Source of the DNA: Hexactinellida sp. DTS-2022
Lineage: Eukaryota; Porifera; Hexactinellida
Assembly (NCBI GenBank): GCA_028753945.1
Contig: JAPNXP010000003.1
Location: 2,480,001-2,544,000 of the forward strand
Direction of reading: 5' to 3'
Length of the DNA stretch: 64,000 bases
Below, piece after piece: positions 45,731-56,989 of this stretch. The position numbers were made by a program, and so were the translations under genes. The notes below the pieces were generated by a model. It searched no databases. It saw nothing but the letters and a program-made list of their open reading frames with translations, and was not told the origin of the DNA. Position 1 is the first letter of the stretch; each line of letters starts with the position of its first letter.

Positions 45731-46749
45731 ACCCCATACAGGGGCGTAGACTCGTTTTGGAGATTGGTAGGGCCCTTATAGGCTGGATGTTAGGGCCATC
45801 TTGGCATATTTGTGCTATAGCTTCTATGGAGAAAAGACAATTATTGTAGGGCCATAGCCCTACCAGCCCATAGGCGGCGTAACCACTGCGAGCATGCGAG
45901 CACCTATATTTTATCAGAAAATCTGGGCCTAACTATTTTAAGGGCATCAACTGCACTTATAACATCAGTGATTAGAATATTCAGATATTCTATCTGGATT
46001 TAATAGATACAGTAGAATCCGCTTAATAGCGCAACTGTTAATCGTATCAACCTCACAAATCGGATCACTTGGCTTGAAATAGAAACATATAAAAGCTTTA
46101 AAAATATTCCAGGTAATTCGACAACACCTTATTTCCGTTAATCGGCTCAAAATTGCGAAGTCCCGACTCCCAATGTGACCCTATTAAGCGAAGTGTACGT
46201 ATACTGTTAATTCTCTAATTACTATAACGAGTCCTTCGGTCTCGGTCGCTTCGCGACTTTTTGTTCATTCGTGTTAGGCACTACGCATACAATTAACGGC
46301 CGCTTCGCGGCCTTTCCCTTCCTAAAAGCTATAATATTACTAATGATGTTCACCTGTTGCTAGTGAATTACACACTATCACTTAAGTAAATAACGCGTGC
46401 CGTGACCTTCGTTATATAAGGCCTTACTACCGAGTAGATTTTTGCTGGACCATGGATTACTTAAAGGCCATTGACTATTAGCTAACATATCTTTATCCCA
46501 ATAGCTAGTATTGACTGACCTGAGAAATGCATTATAATTGTATAGGAAGTTAGGAACATGATATCAAGGCGTACATAACACCCTTTAGAATTGTGATATA
46601 TCACCATTTGATTACGTAATCGCTATTTTTCGTGGGAATTAATGTGTTTTTATAGCCTGCTTTTAACATAGTTAAACGCGTTATAAATGTTCAAAATTGG
46701 AACATGAGGATGTCCATAACTAGTTGAATGAAATATATCGAAATTATAA
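45731..46749. other. Gene-less stretch with a decayed CAGTAGAATCCGC element
   Basis: Near 46010-46206 lie inverted ends resembling CAGTAGAATCCGCTTAATA and its inverse, a likely old relative of 17508. Two copies of GGCCGCTTCGCGGCC-like and GTCGCTTCGCGAC palindromes occur at 46245-46312. No gene was seen. Confidence 0.4.
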
Positions 46750-47123
46750 ATGGAATGTTGACACATTCCTCGGTTGCCAGGGAAATGCATATTTCTTAAA
46801 ATGAGACATAACTCAAAAACTATCGATCTTATGTAATTTATGCTAGTACTGATAGCTGATCTATCCGCAATTGGTAACTTTCTATTCATTGAAAATACAT
46901 TTTCTAGGCCTAACTTCAATAATCTTTGAGATAATGAGTGTATCACCATATAAAGAATGCTAATAATCTCCGCAATTGGTAACTTACTATTTCCACGAAT
47001 AGTAAGTTACCAATTGCGGATAGATCAGTACTAGCATAGTTTACATAAAATCGATAGTTTTTGCGTTATGTCTCATTTTAAGAAATATGCATTTCCCTGG
47101 CAATCGAGGAATGTGTCCTTTGG
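46750..47123. mobile_element. Foldback MITE
   Basis: Inverted arms of about 130 bp (GGAATGTTGACACATTCCTC and onward to ATCTATCCGCAATTGG; inverse at about 46980-47118) surround a short centre that has a second internal inverted repeat CCGCAATTGGTAACTTACTA. No target duplication was fixed. Confidence 0.6.
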
Positions 47124-47604
47124 TGTCAGTGTCACTATATTTTAGTGATCGTTTATTGATAGTGCCTCCAAAGGAACATGCTGTCGGCACAGGCTGCAAT
47201 TTTGGATTATAAAAAAAATTCGCCATGTCATCATCACTATTAAGGTGTTAAATTATTTCAGAAAGGTGTTTCACACGGCAACGACCCTTAGAGTGGTGGA
47301 AGTTTCCATTTTGCTCACTTCATTTTAGAGATATTCAAGTTTTAGCATGAATATAATAGGTGATGAATCAGCATTTTTTAAGTGCGTGTTGGGTAATTAC
47401 CCAACGCCAACTAACCCATTTGAATTATATAATTCACAAAATTGTAAAAACACAATTTCTTGATGATGTCATCCTCACCTCAAGGTGTCAAGACCCACTT
47501 GTATAGGTGATACGTGGAATAAGGACCAATTGATAAATTGAAAGTTTGTTTCTATCTTTATATGTCATATCTGAGATTAATGAAATTTTGCAAATTAGTA
47601 TAAA

Positions 47605-47983
47605 CATAGCCTACTATAACATAAGGCCTCACAGAAACAATTGAAATTTGGACCAGGGATGAGGTCGCCGATCGATTATGAAAATGACGATTTATTCTTC
47701 CGATTGTCAAATTTGGTCAATCATGGTCTACCAACATAAGACTTCACTTTTTTAAGAGAAATGTGGACCAAGTATGCAATAGTTGATGAAATACGAAATA
47801 GATTTATTCTATCTAATTGCCAAATTAAGTGAATCAGAAAGGGAAGTCTTATGTTTGGTAGACCATGATTGACCAAATTTGACAATCGGAAGAATAAATC
47901 GTCATTTTCATAATCGATCGACGACCTCATCCCTGGTCCAAATTTCAATTGTTACTGTGAGGCCTTATGTATAGTAGGCTATG
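47605..47983. mobile_element. P-like foldback MITE
   Basis: The termini CATAGCCTACTATA, then CATAAGGCCTCACAG and GGACCAGGGATG, are shared with the P-like element at 56990-60165. The inverted arms extend about 145 bp. A perfect 7-bp duplication GTATAAA flanks it (47598-47604 and 47984-47990). It is a non-autonomous member of that family. Confidence 0.88.
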
Positions 47984-47990
47984 GTATAAA

Positions 47991-48636
47991 TAATTATAAA
48001 TATTATTTCTAATATAACACCAATTTCAATGTCAACTTATATTTATTAAGTTTAATTATTTTGTCATAAATAATTAATTAATTAATTTGGTTATCAAATT
48101 TCAATTCCGACACTCGATAACCCCTAATAAACAAATAGAATGCTTATATAGAGCTGAGCTTTGTATAGTTCATATTTTTTCCCATACTAAAAGCCCAGGC
48201 TTACTTTCTAAAGGTCAATTTCAAAGCTTGTGAAAAACTGACCTTTCTCAGTGCCTGAATACACATACTGAAAAACTGAACTCTACTAGAGCTGAGCTCT
48301 ATATAAGTAATTTCATAAACAATATGGAAGCATCTATATAAGTCATATACTGACTGAATTAATTATAATAAATTACGTCAGTATATTAACAGTGCAATAA
48401 TATTCTCGCAGAAGTAAATATAATCACATAATCTGTCGTTGTTATGAAAATATATATACTTAGTTTTCAATTGGAAAATAGAAGCCTACTCGATCTCACA
48501 AGTTGAATCAATATAATAATAACGAGTTGAAACAATAGAATTAGATTTAACACTTTAAATTGAACTGAAGTGTTAGTAAACAAAGGGATTTTGCAAGTCA
48601 ATTGTGGCACAAACGAAGCCCAATTCAGTGGCGTAT
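47991..48636. other. Gene-less stretch
   Basis: AT-rich with GAGCTGAGCT repeats near 48156 and 48288 that border a degenerate element also seen near 17370-17495. No gene. Confidence 0.4.
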
Positions 48637-51600
48637 CACAGTGGTTTATTTGGGACATTCATAGGGAGTGGGGGTTTCCCGAGCAGATAGGTCATTGAAT
48701 TGTATTATTTACATATGGGTTATCCCTACCTAGAAATCGATTAATGAACTCACAATACTTGTATGGCTCCAGACTTTTGAGTTGTGACGTCATTTAATTT
48801 TTACACCAATTATTTAATTCTCTCTTTTCATAAATATTTTTTATATTACACTAAGTAAGAAAATAAATACATAAAAAAATTCCAAATAACTAAATTGCAA
48901 CTAATATGAGCTACACTAGGGCATCATACTAATTTAAATATTAAGATTTTGGAGCATGAGAGAGTTAACTAGTTTATCCTGTTCTAAAGTTACCACTTGG
49001 TTACCTTTACATTTCATATTCCGAATATGCCCTATTCTACCACAATGCTTACACACTAGGGCTCTTCGGTAACTTGAGAGGACGGGGTCACTCTGACTAA
49101 GACGGGTAAATACATCTTTGATATTGGACGTAAAAGAATTTTTTCGAGAGAGATGTTCTCTAAACCGTCGAATTAGCTTATTACAAGCCTCTACCGCTTC
49201 TTCTGAATATTCTTTTAACCCGTAGCCATCATTACAGTCCCGTATCAATTCAGTACAGTGGGCTAGTAGCTTGTGTAGAGAAGGTGTTATGTTGGCCCAA
49301 GGAAAAGCGGTGATAATGAGTTCGTAAGTTTCCTTGGCTAGAGTTTCCAATTTCTCAGTATCAATTTCGTCGCTGCTGTTAAATATCCTTAAAATTACAG
49401 AGAGATTATTTTGAATGAGAATTAATTCATCTCTAGTTTCGACTGGAACAAGTGTAGTTGCATGGAATATAAAATTGTTCTTGTTTAAAAAACATTGTCT
49501 AGCGACATTTCCGGTTGAAGTTGTTCCACCATCACTTGAGGGCTGATCAATCCTAAAACCCGTTTTTTCTTAAAGAAATTCACTACAAAATTTTCTTGCA
49601 GTGACAATCTGTTTTGATGTAGGTGACCATATCAATCTTCCAGCTTGTAAATGATATATTAATAGCATATACCATCGAAAGACACATGTATAACTATGAA
49701 GCGGTGAAGCTGCCATAATGTTTATCTCCGAGATTGGTTCATGGGTTATTCCTAACCTTTGTTTGGATGGAAGGCTAAGATACTCATCCTTGTCAACGTA
49801 TTCGAAAAGTTCTTTCGCGTCAGAAATATGTCTGTTAATCGGAAAACCAGCTCTAATCATTTCAATGTCTTTAATGTCTTTGATGCTTGCCGTACATAAT
49901 TGACAGTGCGCACCTCCAGCCCCACTTAAAATCCCACACATTTTTCCATCAAGCATACTACGAATGATCTTTACATGAACGTAACCTTGTGGGAACTGTA
50001 AACCCAATTGTTCAATTGTGTTCACTTCTGGGTTGATAATCTTTTCCATGATAAACTTGACGTTAAGGATGGACTCCTTCTGGGCCGTTAATCGAACAGG
50101 CCTAACTCCAAATTGCGAATTCGGGATGTTATTATCCACACTTGATTGTTTTCTGAATCCATAATGGAGAGTAGTTTAAACGCGAACAAGATGTAGTTTT
50201 TTGTACTTGGTGTTGGGTTTAATTCATATTGGTTGTAAATTTGATGACACCCTGAGCCATCAAGGCCGTCGGCAATTTGATAAGTTAAAAGAAATTGGGA
50301 ATCAGATAGAGGAGGAATTGTTTCGAACAAGCGTGTCAAACTATGGTGTAGGATGCGTTTATAAGATACTGCAATACCAATCGCTACATTCATCTCATTA
50401 TGAACGAATACTAACTCATTAGTTAGGTTAACGTTATGTCGATATTGTGCGAGTTTAGAATAGGATGGGAATACGATGTTTTCGGATTTACAAAGGCGCT
50501 TAAAGTTGGTGTATTTTCGCCTTCCTATTTCAAGGAGGTCAAGCAAGAATGCTGACTTATCAATAGGCATGGAATTAATTTCACTTACAAATGACCCCTT
50601 TGCTATAATTTGTTTGCAAACACTAGAAGTATTTACATCTCTAGAAAGATTAGATATGAGCATTAGAGCGTAGGTGGCAATTATTTTCGGGTCAACTTCT
50701 TCTTTGGTCGCGAAAGAGTCGATTAAATTTAAAAGCGGATTAAGCCTTGCTCGTAAGGCTTTTAAGGTTAATTGAGATAAAGGCTTTATTGTTTCCATGG
50801 ATAGATCAGACTCAACGATTACTTTATCCGCCATAATTCGCTTCTTTGTGGGTTCCGCTGATGGAATATTAAAAAAAGTTTTGTTTTCCCACTCTTCCAA
50901 TTTTTTTAGCTTTCTCGAAGAATCTCTGGTAGTTTTAAGGATATTAAATTTATGTCGAATTGGTTCATATTCATTCTCTTCGATTTGGAATTCTTGCATA
51001 AATGCCAGAACAGCAACACGTATTGACTCCTTAGTTGAGAGATGATCCCAAGCGTCTCGATTATTCATTTCGAAACAGAGGAAAGCTATTTACGTAATAC
51101 AAGTATACAATTGATTTGTATGTAATATTTATAGCGGGCATTTGTATACAGTAATATTTCCATTTGCGCGGGGTTGCGCGGGGCTGGAAAGTGGTTAAAA
51201 TTCAAGCTATATAGTTAAACTTTATATAAAAACAGGGCTACTAATACGACACGACACGACACGACAGTTTTCGCAATACCAATAAAGGAATTTGACAGTT
51301 CGGACACTTCCAGCTAATCATATTTTGCAATGATAATTATACTAAAGGACAATCAATTATATAAAGAGTATTCAATAGTTTTAGGATTATTTAAACTATA
51401 ATTAAACACTGTGAAAGTATTAGCACTATATGATAGAAACCTACTGAGATACACGAGCATGAACTGATGAATAATTATTAACCTCAAAAATTTTTCAATT
51501 ATAATTAGCCATTCATCCATAGACACTGCATCATATTTCTAATTTTACTTGGAATTTTTAACTGTAAAAATAGTTACCCAGGTTCTCGATTATGCTGAAC

Positions 51601-51672
51601 CCGATAAAAACGTTTTTGAGGAGATCAGAATAGGTAAAAAATTGTCCCACTCCCTGTCAATAAACCACTGTG
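48637..51672 (-). mobile_element. RAG1-like (Transib superfamily) transposon, copy 2
   Basis: A 3036-bp element with CACAGTG at both ends (48637-48643; inverse 51666-51672). It is flanked by a perfect 5-bp duplication CGTAT (48632-48636 and 51673-51677). The heptamer is followed by GTTTATT at both ends. The block AGGGAGTGGG begins 19 bp after the heptamer at the left end (48663) but 10 bp after it at the right end. It is a different subfamily from the copy at 13240, with divergent protein and terminal sequences. The transposase frame is broken. Confidence 0.93.
48934..51068 (-). pseudogene. RAG1-like transposase, frameshifted
   Basis: The start ATG is at 51068 (MNNRDAW). Three overlapping pieces (51068-50088, 50139-49570 and about 49565-48934) cover the length seen in copy 1, with frame breaks near 50135 and 49567. 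Motifs are kept: PIDKSAFLLDLLEIGRRKY, IADGLDGSGCH (first Asp), SMLDGKM (second Asp), GGAHCQLC (zinc Cys), TSTGNVARQCF, PSLHKLLAH (zinc His) and SEEAVEACNKLIRRFRE (Glu). The C-terminus ends with a CKHCGRIGHIRNMKC zinc-knuckle-like cluster that copy 1 lacks in this form. Presumed inactive. Confidence 0.88.
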
Positions 51673-51939
51673 CGTATCCAGGACTATCGTGAGGGGGGTG
51701 CTTTGGAGCGAGCCTTGTGAGCGATGGTAAAGGGGGTTTGGGGGGTAAGCCCCAGAATTTTTTTAAATCTTAGACGCTTAAACATCGATGTACAGCTATT
51801 CTTGTCACATAGTAGGAGTGTAATATTGTGCAGTTGTACCAAATTATAAATAACAACATATCCCCTAAGGCTTTTGGAAACCAGTTATGAGGGGGTGTTT
51901 GAACACCCAAATCCCCCCCACCCCCCCCTGGGTACGCCA

Positions 51940-52320
51940 CTGCAATTTGAAGATTCGTGCACGGTGAAAAGGTGTAGAATTCAATTCTCTATCGAATGCA
52001 TATAAAATGAATATTCGCGCACTATTTATTGTTCCTTTTCTAACATTAAAAAGGTGCAAAAATGTGGCCAAAAATTTGTAATGTAAAATCGTGACCCCAG
52101 GTGCACATCTGTAACCCATGAGACACATATCCTGAAAATTTGGGCTCTTAGTTAATAAAACTCTGTTCTGTGGACGATCTACGGAAGGAAAATATACCAA
52201 AGTAGTAAGATTAGAACTGGGCCACTATAGTATAGTCGGCACAGTAATAATATACCAAAGCACTAAGATTAGAACTGGGCCACTATACTATAGTATAGTC
52301 GGCACAGTAAAAAACAAATT
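51940..52320. repeat. Interspersed repeat shared with 20441-20885
   Basis: In inverted orientation it matches the sequence flanking the MULE remnant: GGGCCACTATACTATAGTAT, CTCTGTTCTGTGGA, GTCTCATGGGTTACAGATGTG and onward. Its end TACTATAGTATAGTCGGCAC occurs twice in tandem (about 52220 and 52285). The short frames here are repeat-derived. Confidence 0.6.
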
Positions 52321-52451
52321 TAAATAAGAAATTAGAAAGCTAATTCAATTAGAAATTAGAAGGTTATTTCAATTTTTGTATTTATACATTCAAGCTTTTT
52401 GTATTTAACATTCAAGCTTCTAGAAGCAGAATAGGATTGGTAGATGCATAA

Positions 52452-52881
52452 CAGAGTGGACCATGGGTCGATGGGTCATGGGTCATGGGTCAGATGGGTC
52501 ACCTAAATAGATGGGTCAGATGGGTCATGGGTCACGGCTCCATGACCCATGACCCATGGGTCCATTTGGAATTTCAATGTATTCTTCAGTTAAAATACGA
52601 ATCACTCATCATCATCATTATTATTATAACATTGATGTGCATTGAAAGACTAAACATATTCGACATTGCAACAAGTAGGTTTGTTGAGGTAATTATACTG
52701 TTATTTTGTTATTCTGTTAATGTTACAGTATAGTGTATAGAAATTTAAAATTGTGTGATGGGTCAATGGGTCACTCGATGGGTCATGGGTCAATGGGTCA
52801 ATGGGTCAATGGGTCATGGGTCAGAAATGGGATGGGTCAGATGGGTCATGGGTCACCAATGTTGACCCATGGTCCACTCTG
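52452..52881. mobile_element. ATGGGTCA-repeat hAT-like MITE
   Basis: The ends are CAGAGTGGACCATGGGTC and the inverse GACCCATGGTCCACTCTG, flanked by a perfect 8-bp duplication ATGCATAA (52444-52451 and 52882-52889). Each subterminal region is a cluster of ATGGGTCA units. The centre is AT-rich without a gene. Confidence 0.9.
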
Positions 52882-52889
52882 ATGCATAA

Positions 52890-53741
52890 ACACTGCTATT
52901 TACATAGAACGATATGTGAAGTATTATAAAATATATATGGAGGTGTTAAACTCATTAACTATATAATTAGCGAATTAAATATATAATGTTTGATCATCAA
53001 AATGGAATGAGAATATAGAAGCTCTGATTGCAGATTTGAATTCCACATCGTCGATTTAATCTAGGAGCATAATTTCAAATCTTTACGTTTATTTTTACTG
53101 AAATACAGCGACATTCCCATTTGTGCCAGAAGTGTCACGTGGCAGATACACTTATGCCACTTCATGGATATTAACTAAATGACGTGAATTCAAAATATTT
53201 TTTATTTATATCTATAGCAAGATATTTAGAGTCATTTCAGAGTAGTTTAAACAGCCGCTAATAGTTACCAGACGACTATCGCTGTTTGCATTAAAACTCC
53301 AATTGTTCAAATACTTTTGGCTGGTTAGTGTATACTATGCATTCAACACTGTTTGTATATTTATCGATTAACATATCAGTCACTTCATTTTAATTGGATC
53401 AGTAAATAGAGGTGTTCAATAATTCAAAATAATCGAATAATATATGCCCGATATGCATATGCAGATAAATGTTTTGATTTATAGTAAATTCATAGGGGGG
53501 GCAGGCCCCCCGTGTTGGATGTTGGGGGGGCCACGGCCCCCCCCCCCCCATTCCTACGCCCCTGTCCAATCTTATCGTTATGTTAAAGACTTAATACCCT
53601 ACATCATATTCATATCATGCATTCGGATATGACGTACCTCGGTATAGTACGTACATTTTCTTGCTTCCCATGGTAGTACGTCTTAACAGAGTTCTACTGT
53701 ATGGTTGGTTAAGCGCGCAAATTGTTTCACACCAACAATAT
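52890..53741. other. Gene-less stretch with a G/C-tract repeat
   Basis: A GGGGGGGCAGGCCCCCC and GGGGGGGCCACGGCCCCCCC tract at 53486-53555 looks like a small MITE whose ends may be ATAGGGGGGG and CTACGCCCCTG. No gene was seen. Confidence 0.35.
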
Positions 53742-54758
53742 CATAGGCGCCGATCTTTGTAGGAGTGAGTTACTTCCTGGGGGGGGGGGGGGACAACTTT
53801 TGGGACCAATTTTTTCGACCTTGGCCGCCCAAGGTCGAAGGTTAATTAGAAAGGTCAATTCGTTCCAAGATCGAGCGACTTGAGCTTTCGGAGGACAATG
53901 ATGATGCTACTAATGGTTTAAATAAATACAGTCAGGTTCTTTTATTATGAACATTCAAGGGACCAAAAATTCTGTTCATAATAGAGAGACTTCATAATAA
54001 GCGAACTCAACTTAATACAAACCCCATGCAAGTTGTTAAATTGGGACCATAGGGCTTGTTCATAATAAAAAATCTTCATATTAAGCAGACAAAATCTTGT
54101 TCATAATAAGCAGACCTGACTGTATAGTACATTAAATTTACAACCTTATGGCATGGGTAATCCTTCACTCAACTGGATGCTAGGATTCTAGCACATCAAC
54201 GACCTGTGGGATCCTGACTCCCCAGAGCCCACCATGATAGGCACATTTAAGCGTATGGTAGTATATATATAATCTTATATACAATCTTAGTTTTCAAATT
54301 GAAAATAGAAGCTATTCGATGTCACTTTGTGAGATCGAGTAGCTTCTATTATAACTTCCATAACAATTATAGATGATGTTAATATTATTTTTTTGCACGA
54401 ATATAATTGCACAATTTATATACTGTGCGTATTCAATTTTAATAAATTTAGTTTATATTCCTCACAGTAATTACCCCCCAGACCCCCCCCACCCTTCCGA
54501 CCTGGGGGGCAGGGTATTATACAGGAGTAGAATTGAACACTCCTAACTGTCCTAAGGTCGCTAGAGATAGAGTATGAATTTGTACGCATAAAAGGTTAGT
54601 TTTGTATTACTCATTTACTCTATGGGGACTTTCGGCAGTTTTCACGCTCCTAAACGCAAACATTTCCCAATTTATACGCCTCTGCGTATGGCGCGCTCCT
54701 GGATAAAACCCTGCTGGGGGGGTCCGGGCCCCCCAGAACCCCAACATCGGCGCCTATG
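53742..54758. mobile_element. CATAGGCGCC-family element, copy 3
   Basis: The ends are CATAGGCGCCGAT and the inverse ATCGGCGCCTATG, flanked by a perfect 8-bp duplication AACAATAT (53734-53741 and 54759-54766). It is 1017 bp and hosts the TA-flanked MITE at 53929-54122. G-tracts lie just inside both ends. No transposase gene. Confidence 0.88.
53929..54122. mobile_element. CAGTCAGGT TA-flanked MITE
   Basis: The ends are CAGTCAGGTTCTTTTATTAT and an inverse ending CAGACCTGACTG, with TA at both borders (53927-53928 and 54123-54124). CATAATAA and TTATTATG units recur inside. Tc1/pogo-like and non-autonomous, nested in the element at 53742. Confidence 0.75.
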
Positions 54759-54766
54759 AACAATAT

Positions 54767-55610
54767 TATAATAAAATTATCTCGAATCTCGAATAAAATT
54801 ATTCGAGGTTCACCGTGATTTACCATAAATATCGAATAATTTATCTCGAAATCTCGAATAAAATTATACGAGATTCACCGTGATTTACGATAAATATCGA
54901 TAATTTATTTCAAATCACGTTTTACAGGGTCGGTATGTATATAATTATACTCAAGTAGTTGAGTGGAGTCGAAAGAGCGGTCACTCGATTGGGTAAGGAC
55001 ACAATTGGAGAATGGAATTTTTGACACATTCCAGCGTTGCTATGGAAAATTCTTCCAAATATGGTCATGTGATATATCAAATTATCGGAAATTTTACTTC
55101 GAAACCGAATTCAACAATAAAAAGATGATATTACTTAATTTGAACACGTTTTTATGGGAGACAAGTCTGGCGAACACTATCGGACGTGGTTACTTTGGCG
55201 AGCTGTTATAGCCAATATAGACACTCTTTCAATTGTCTCAATATCCAAAAATGTTCGCACTACATCAAAGTACACGTGTACAAATTTTGGTGCTTTTATC
55301 AAAAAAATGAACAATTGTATGGTTGTGCCGCTGTAAGATTTCTAGATTTATAGAAATACATGCCAACAGCTAAAGTTTGAAATTGACAACGTATGTACAA
55401 TCTTGTAATACGACAGCAGTTCTTGAATAGATCGAATCAGGATTCATCGGATAATGCGAATATCAACTTAAAGTGTACTTGAATGTATGGAATAAAAGTG
55501 ACATTCAAAAGAAATAGAATTGATAGGACTTCAAAGACAAGTAGTGTCGCAATATTAAGCTGTTATTGAATTGAATTGAATTCGAATATGCATATACGTT
55601 ATTGTGGCAT
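54767..55610. other. Region upstream of the second membrane gene
   Basis: Repeated ATCTCGAATAAAATTAT units at 54775-54900. An 82-codon frame at 54963-55211 has no recognisable domain. I do not call it a gene. Confidence 0.4.
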
Positions 55611-55619
55611 ATATATATA
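55611..55619 (+). promoter_or_regulatory. TATA-like element upstream of the membrane gene
   Basis: TATATATAA lies about 35 bp before the ATG at 55654. If it is a TATA box, the 5' untranslated region would be very short. Confidence 0.35.
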
Positions 55620-55653
55620 ATCCATAAATCATTGATCCAATTAGTTTGGGAAT

Positions 55654-56319
55654 ATGTTGAAACACGTGTATCTATTGTTGATTCTGATCATCTGCTGGCA
55701 TTCTTGTGTTTGTAACGGAAGCAATAAACTTCGTTACCGTATTGTAGGTTCTTCAGATGATCAAGACTATGAATCTTCTGTTTTATCAAATGTTAGTAAT
55801 ACTTCACAAATACAGGTTACGTCATCACAAATCACTAGCGTCATTCAATCAAGCATGATCGAATTTACAATCACAGATTCAAGTTCTCAAGTCATGTCTT
55901 CAACGGCATCATCATCAATTAGTAGCTCATTAATGTCATCAATAACATCATATAGCATGACAACGTCATTTTCAATTCCATCATCATCTATTATCTCGTC
56001 AACTATTACTTCAACAACGACACCATCAACAACGACAGCATCAACAACGACACCATCAACAACGACAGCATCAACAACGACACCAACAACAACGACTACA
56101 CCAATAACAACGACAACTACCACTACTACATCTAAAACACAATCAAAACCAACAGAAAAGATCCTTGTACTTAGCAATGAGTTAGCACTATGGTGCTCTG
56201 TTACAGCAGTTATCACATTCATTGTGGCTGTCCTACTGACTGTTGGTATCGGAATCCTCGGAGTTTTTATATGGAAAAAGAAGAATACAATTAAATATAC
56301 GGTGTTAAGCCAGTTTTGA
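55654..56319 (+). CDS. Mucin-like type I membrane protein with ITIM-like tail, paralogue B
   Basis: The gene is a single-exon frame of 221 residues. Residues 1-21 form a hydrophobic signal peptide (LLLILIICWHSCVC). Residues 22-165 are Ser/Thr-rich and include PSTTTAS repeats of 18 bases, a mucin-type domain for O-glycosylation. Residues about 178-205 (WCSVTAVITFIVAVLLTVGI) span the membrane. The tail KKKNTIKYTVLSQF contains IKYTVL, fitting the ITIM consensus and YxxL. The WC-membrane-KK-Y-L region aligns with the paralogue at 25108-25566 (WC..T.V.T...IGI...KK...Y..L). AATAAA signals follow at 56377 and 56382. Function is unknown. A surface receptor or sensor that recruits SH2 phosphatases when phosphorylated is inference from the motif only. 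Confidence 0.8.
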   Translation: MLKHVYLLLILIICWHSCVCNGSNKLRYRIVGSSDDQDYESSVLSNVSNTSQIQVTSSQITSVIQSSMIEFTITDSSSQVMSSTASSSISSSLMSSITSYSMTTSFSIPSSSIISSTITSTTTPSTTTASTTTPSTTTASTTTPTTTTTPITTTTTTTTSKTQSKPTEKILVLSNELALWCSVTAVITFIVAVLLTVGIGILGVFIWKKKNTIKYTVLSQF

Positions 56320-56376
56320 TGTGTTAAACTTCAAATTATGTGATGACATTGTAAAATATAGAGTAAATTGTGCAGG

Positions 56377-56387
56377 AATAAAATAAA
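56377..56387 (+). terminator. Polyadenylation signals of the membrane gene
   Basis: Two overlapping AATAAA hexamers lie about 60 bp after the stop codon at 56317-56319. Confidence 0.6.
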
Positions 56388-56982
56388 TATTGTGTTATAT
56401 TATTTTTTCCTCAAACGCAAACTTTGTACTCCAATATTACTATGTAATATATCGGAACAAGTAATCTCTGCGTTTGAGGAATTATTTACTCTAAAATACT
56501 AGGCTGTGTACATATATTTTGTTCAGAGAGGGGCTGTCTCCTCAAATTCCTAAAAGTTTTTTCAACATACTAAAATCTTAAATATCTCAAATAGTAAAAT
56601 CCTTAAAATATAAATACTATAATATAGTGAATGACATAAACGAAACTGAACTTTCGGTTTGGGAGTGCACGGATTCCTAAAGTAAAGGTCAAATATGTCA
56701 CTTAATCTCTCCTCTTTCGTACCCTCTAAGAGATAAAAATCTCAAAATTAAAGACATGTACTACATTAATGATGCAGATATGTTGGTCACACCAAATTAT
56801 AATTATGCTTACTCATTATGGAGTGATGACGTAATCACTACAATTTCACTATGATAACTTGATAAGCCTATTTAAGTATAACGATCAAAAATTGAACAAT
56901 TTTATTGCTATGCTGCCTCACTATTTTTGATTTTTGATTAATTTGTTTACATATTTTTGGTAAACAACAACAATAAATATTC
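56388..56982. other. Gene-less stretch
   Basis: A hairpin-like pair CCTCAAACGCA and TGCGTTTGAGG lies at about 56408-56481. Nothing else recognised. Confidence 0.4.
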
Positions 56983-56989
56983 ATATTAG

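Noticed and set aside
47605..47983. Common origin of the CATAGCC (P-like) and CATGGCC (19651) foldbacks
   Set aside because: Similarity is limited to about ten terminal bases and the rest differs; the 19651 arm instead matches sequence beside a MULE.
50201..51045. Several plus-strand frames of 61-82 codons
   Set aside because: They are shadows of the RAG1-like transposase on the minus strand.
54963..55211. 82-codon frame upstream of the membrane gene
   Set aside because: No domain, signal peptide or paralogue could be seen; it is treated as chance.
55887..56222. Val/Asp-rich minus-strand frame of 111 codons
   Set aside because: It is the antisense of the Thr-rich mucin domain.
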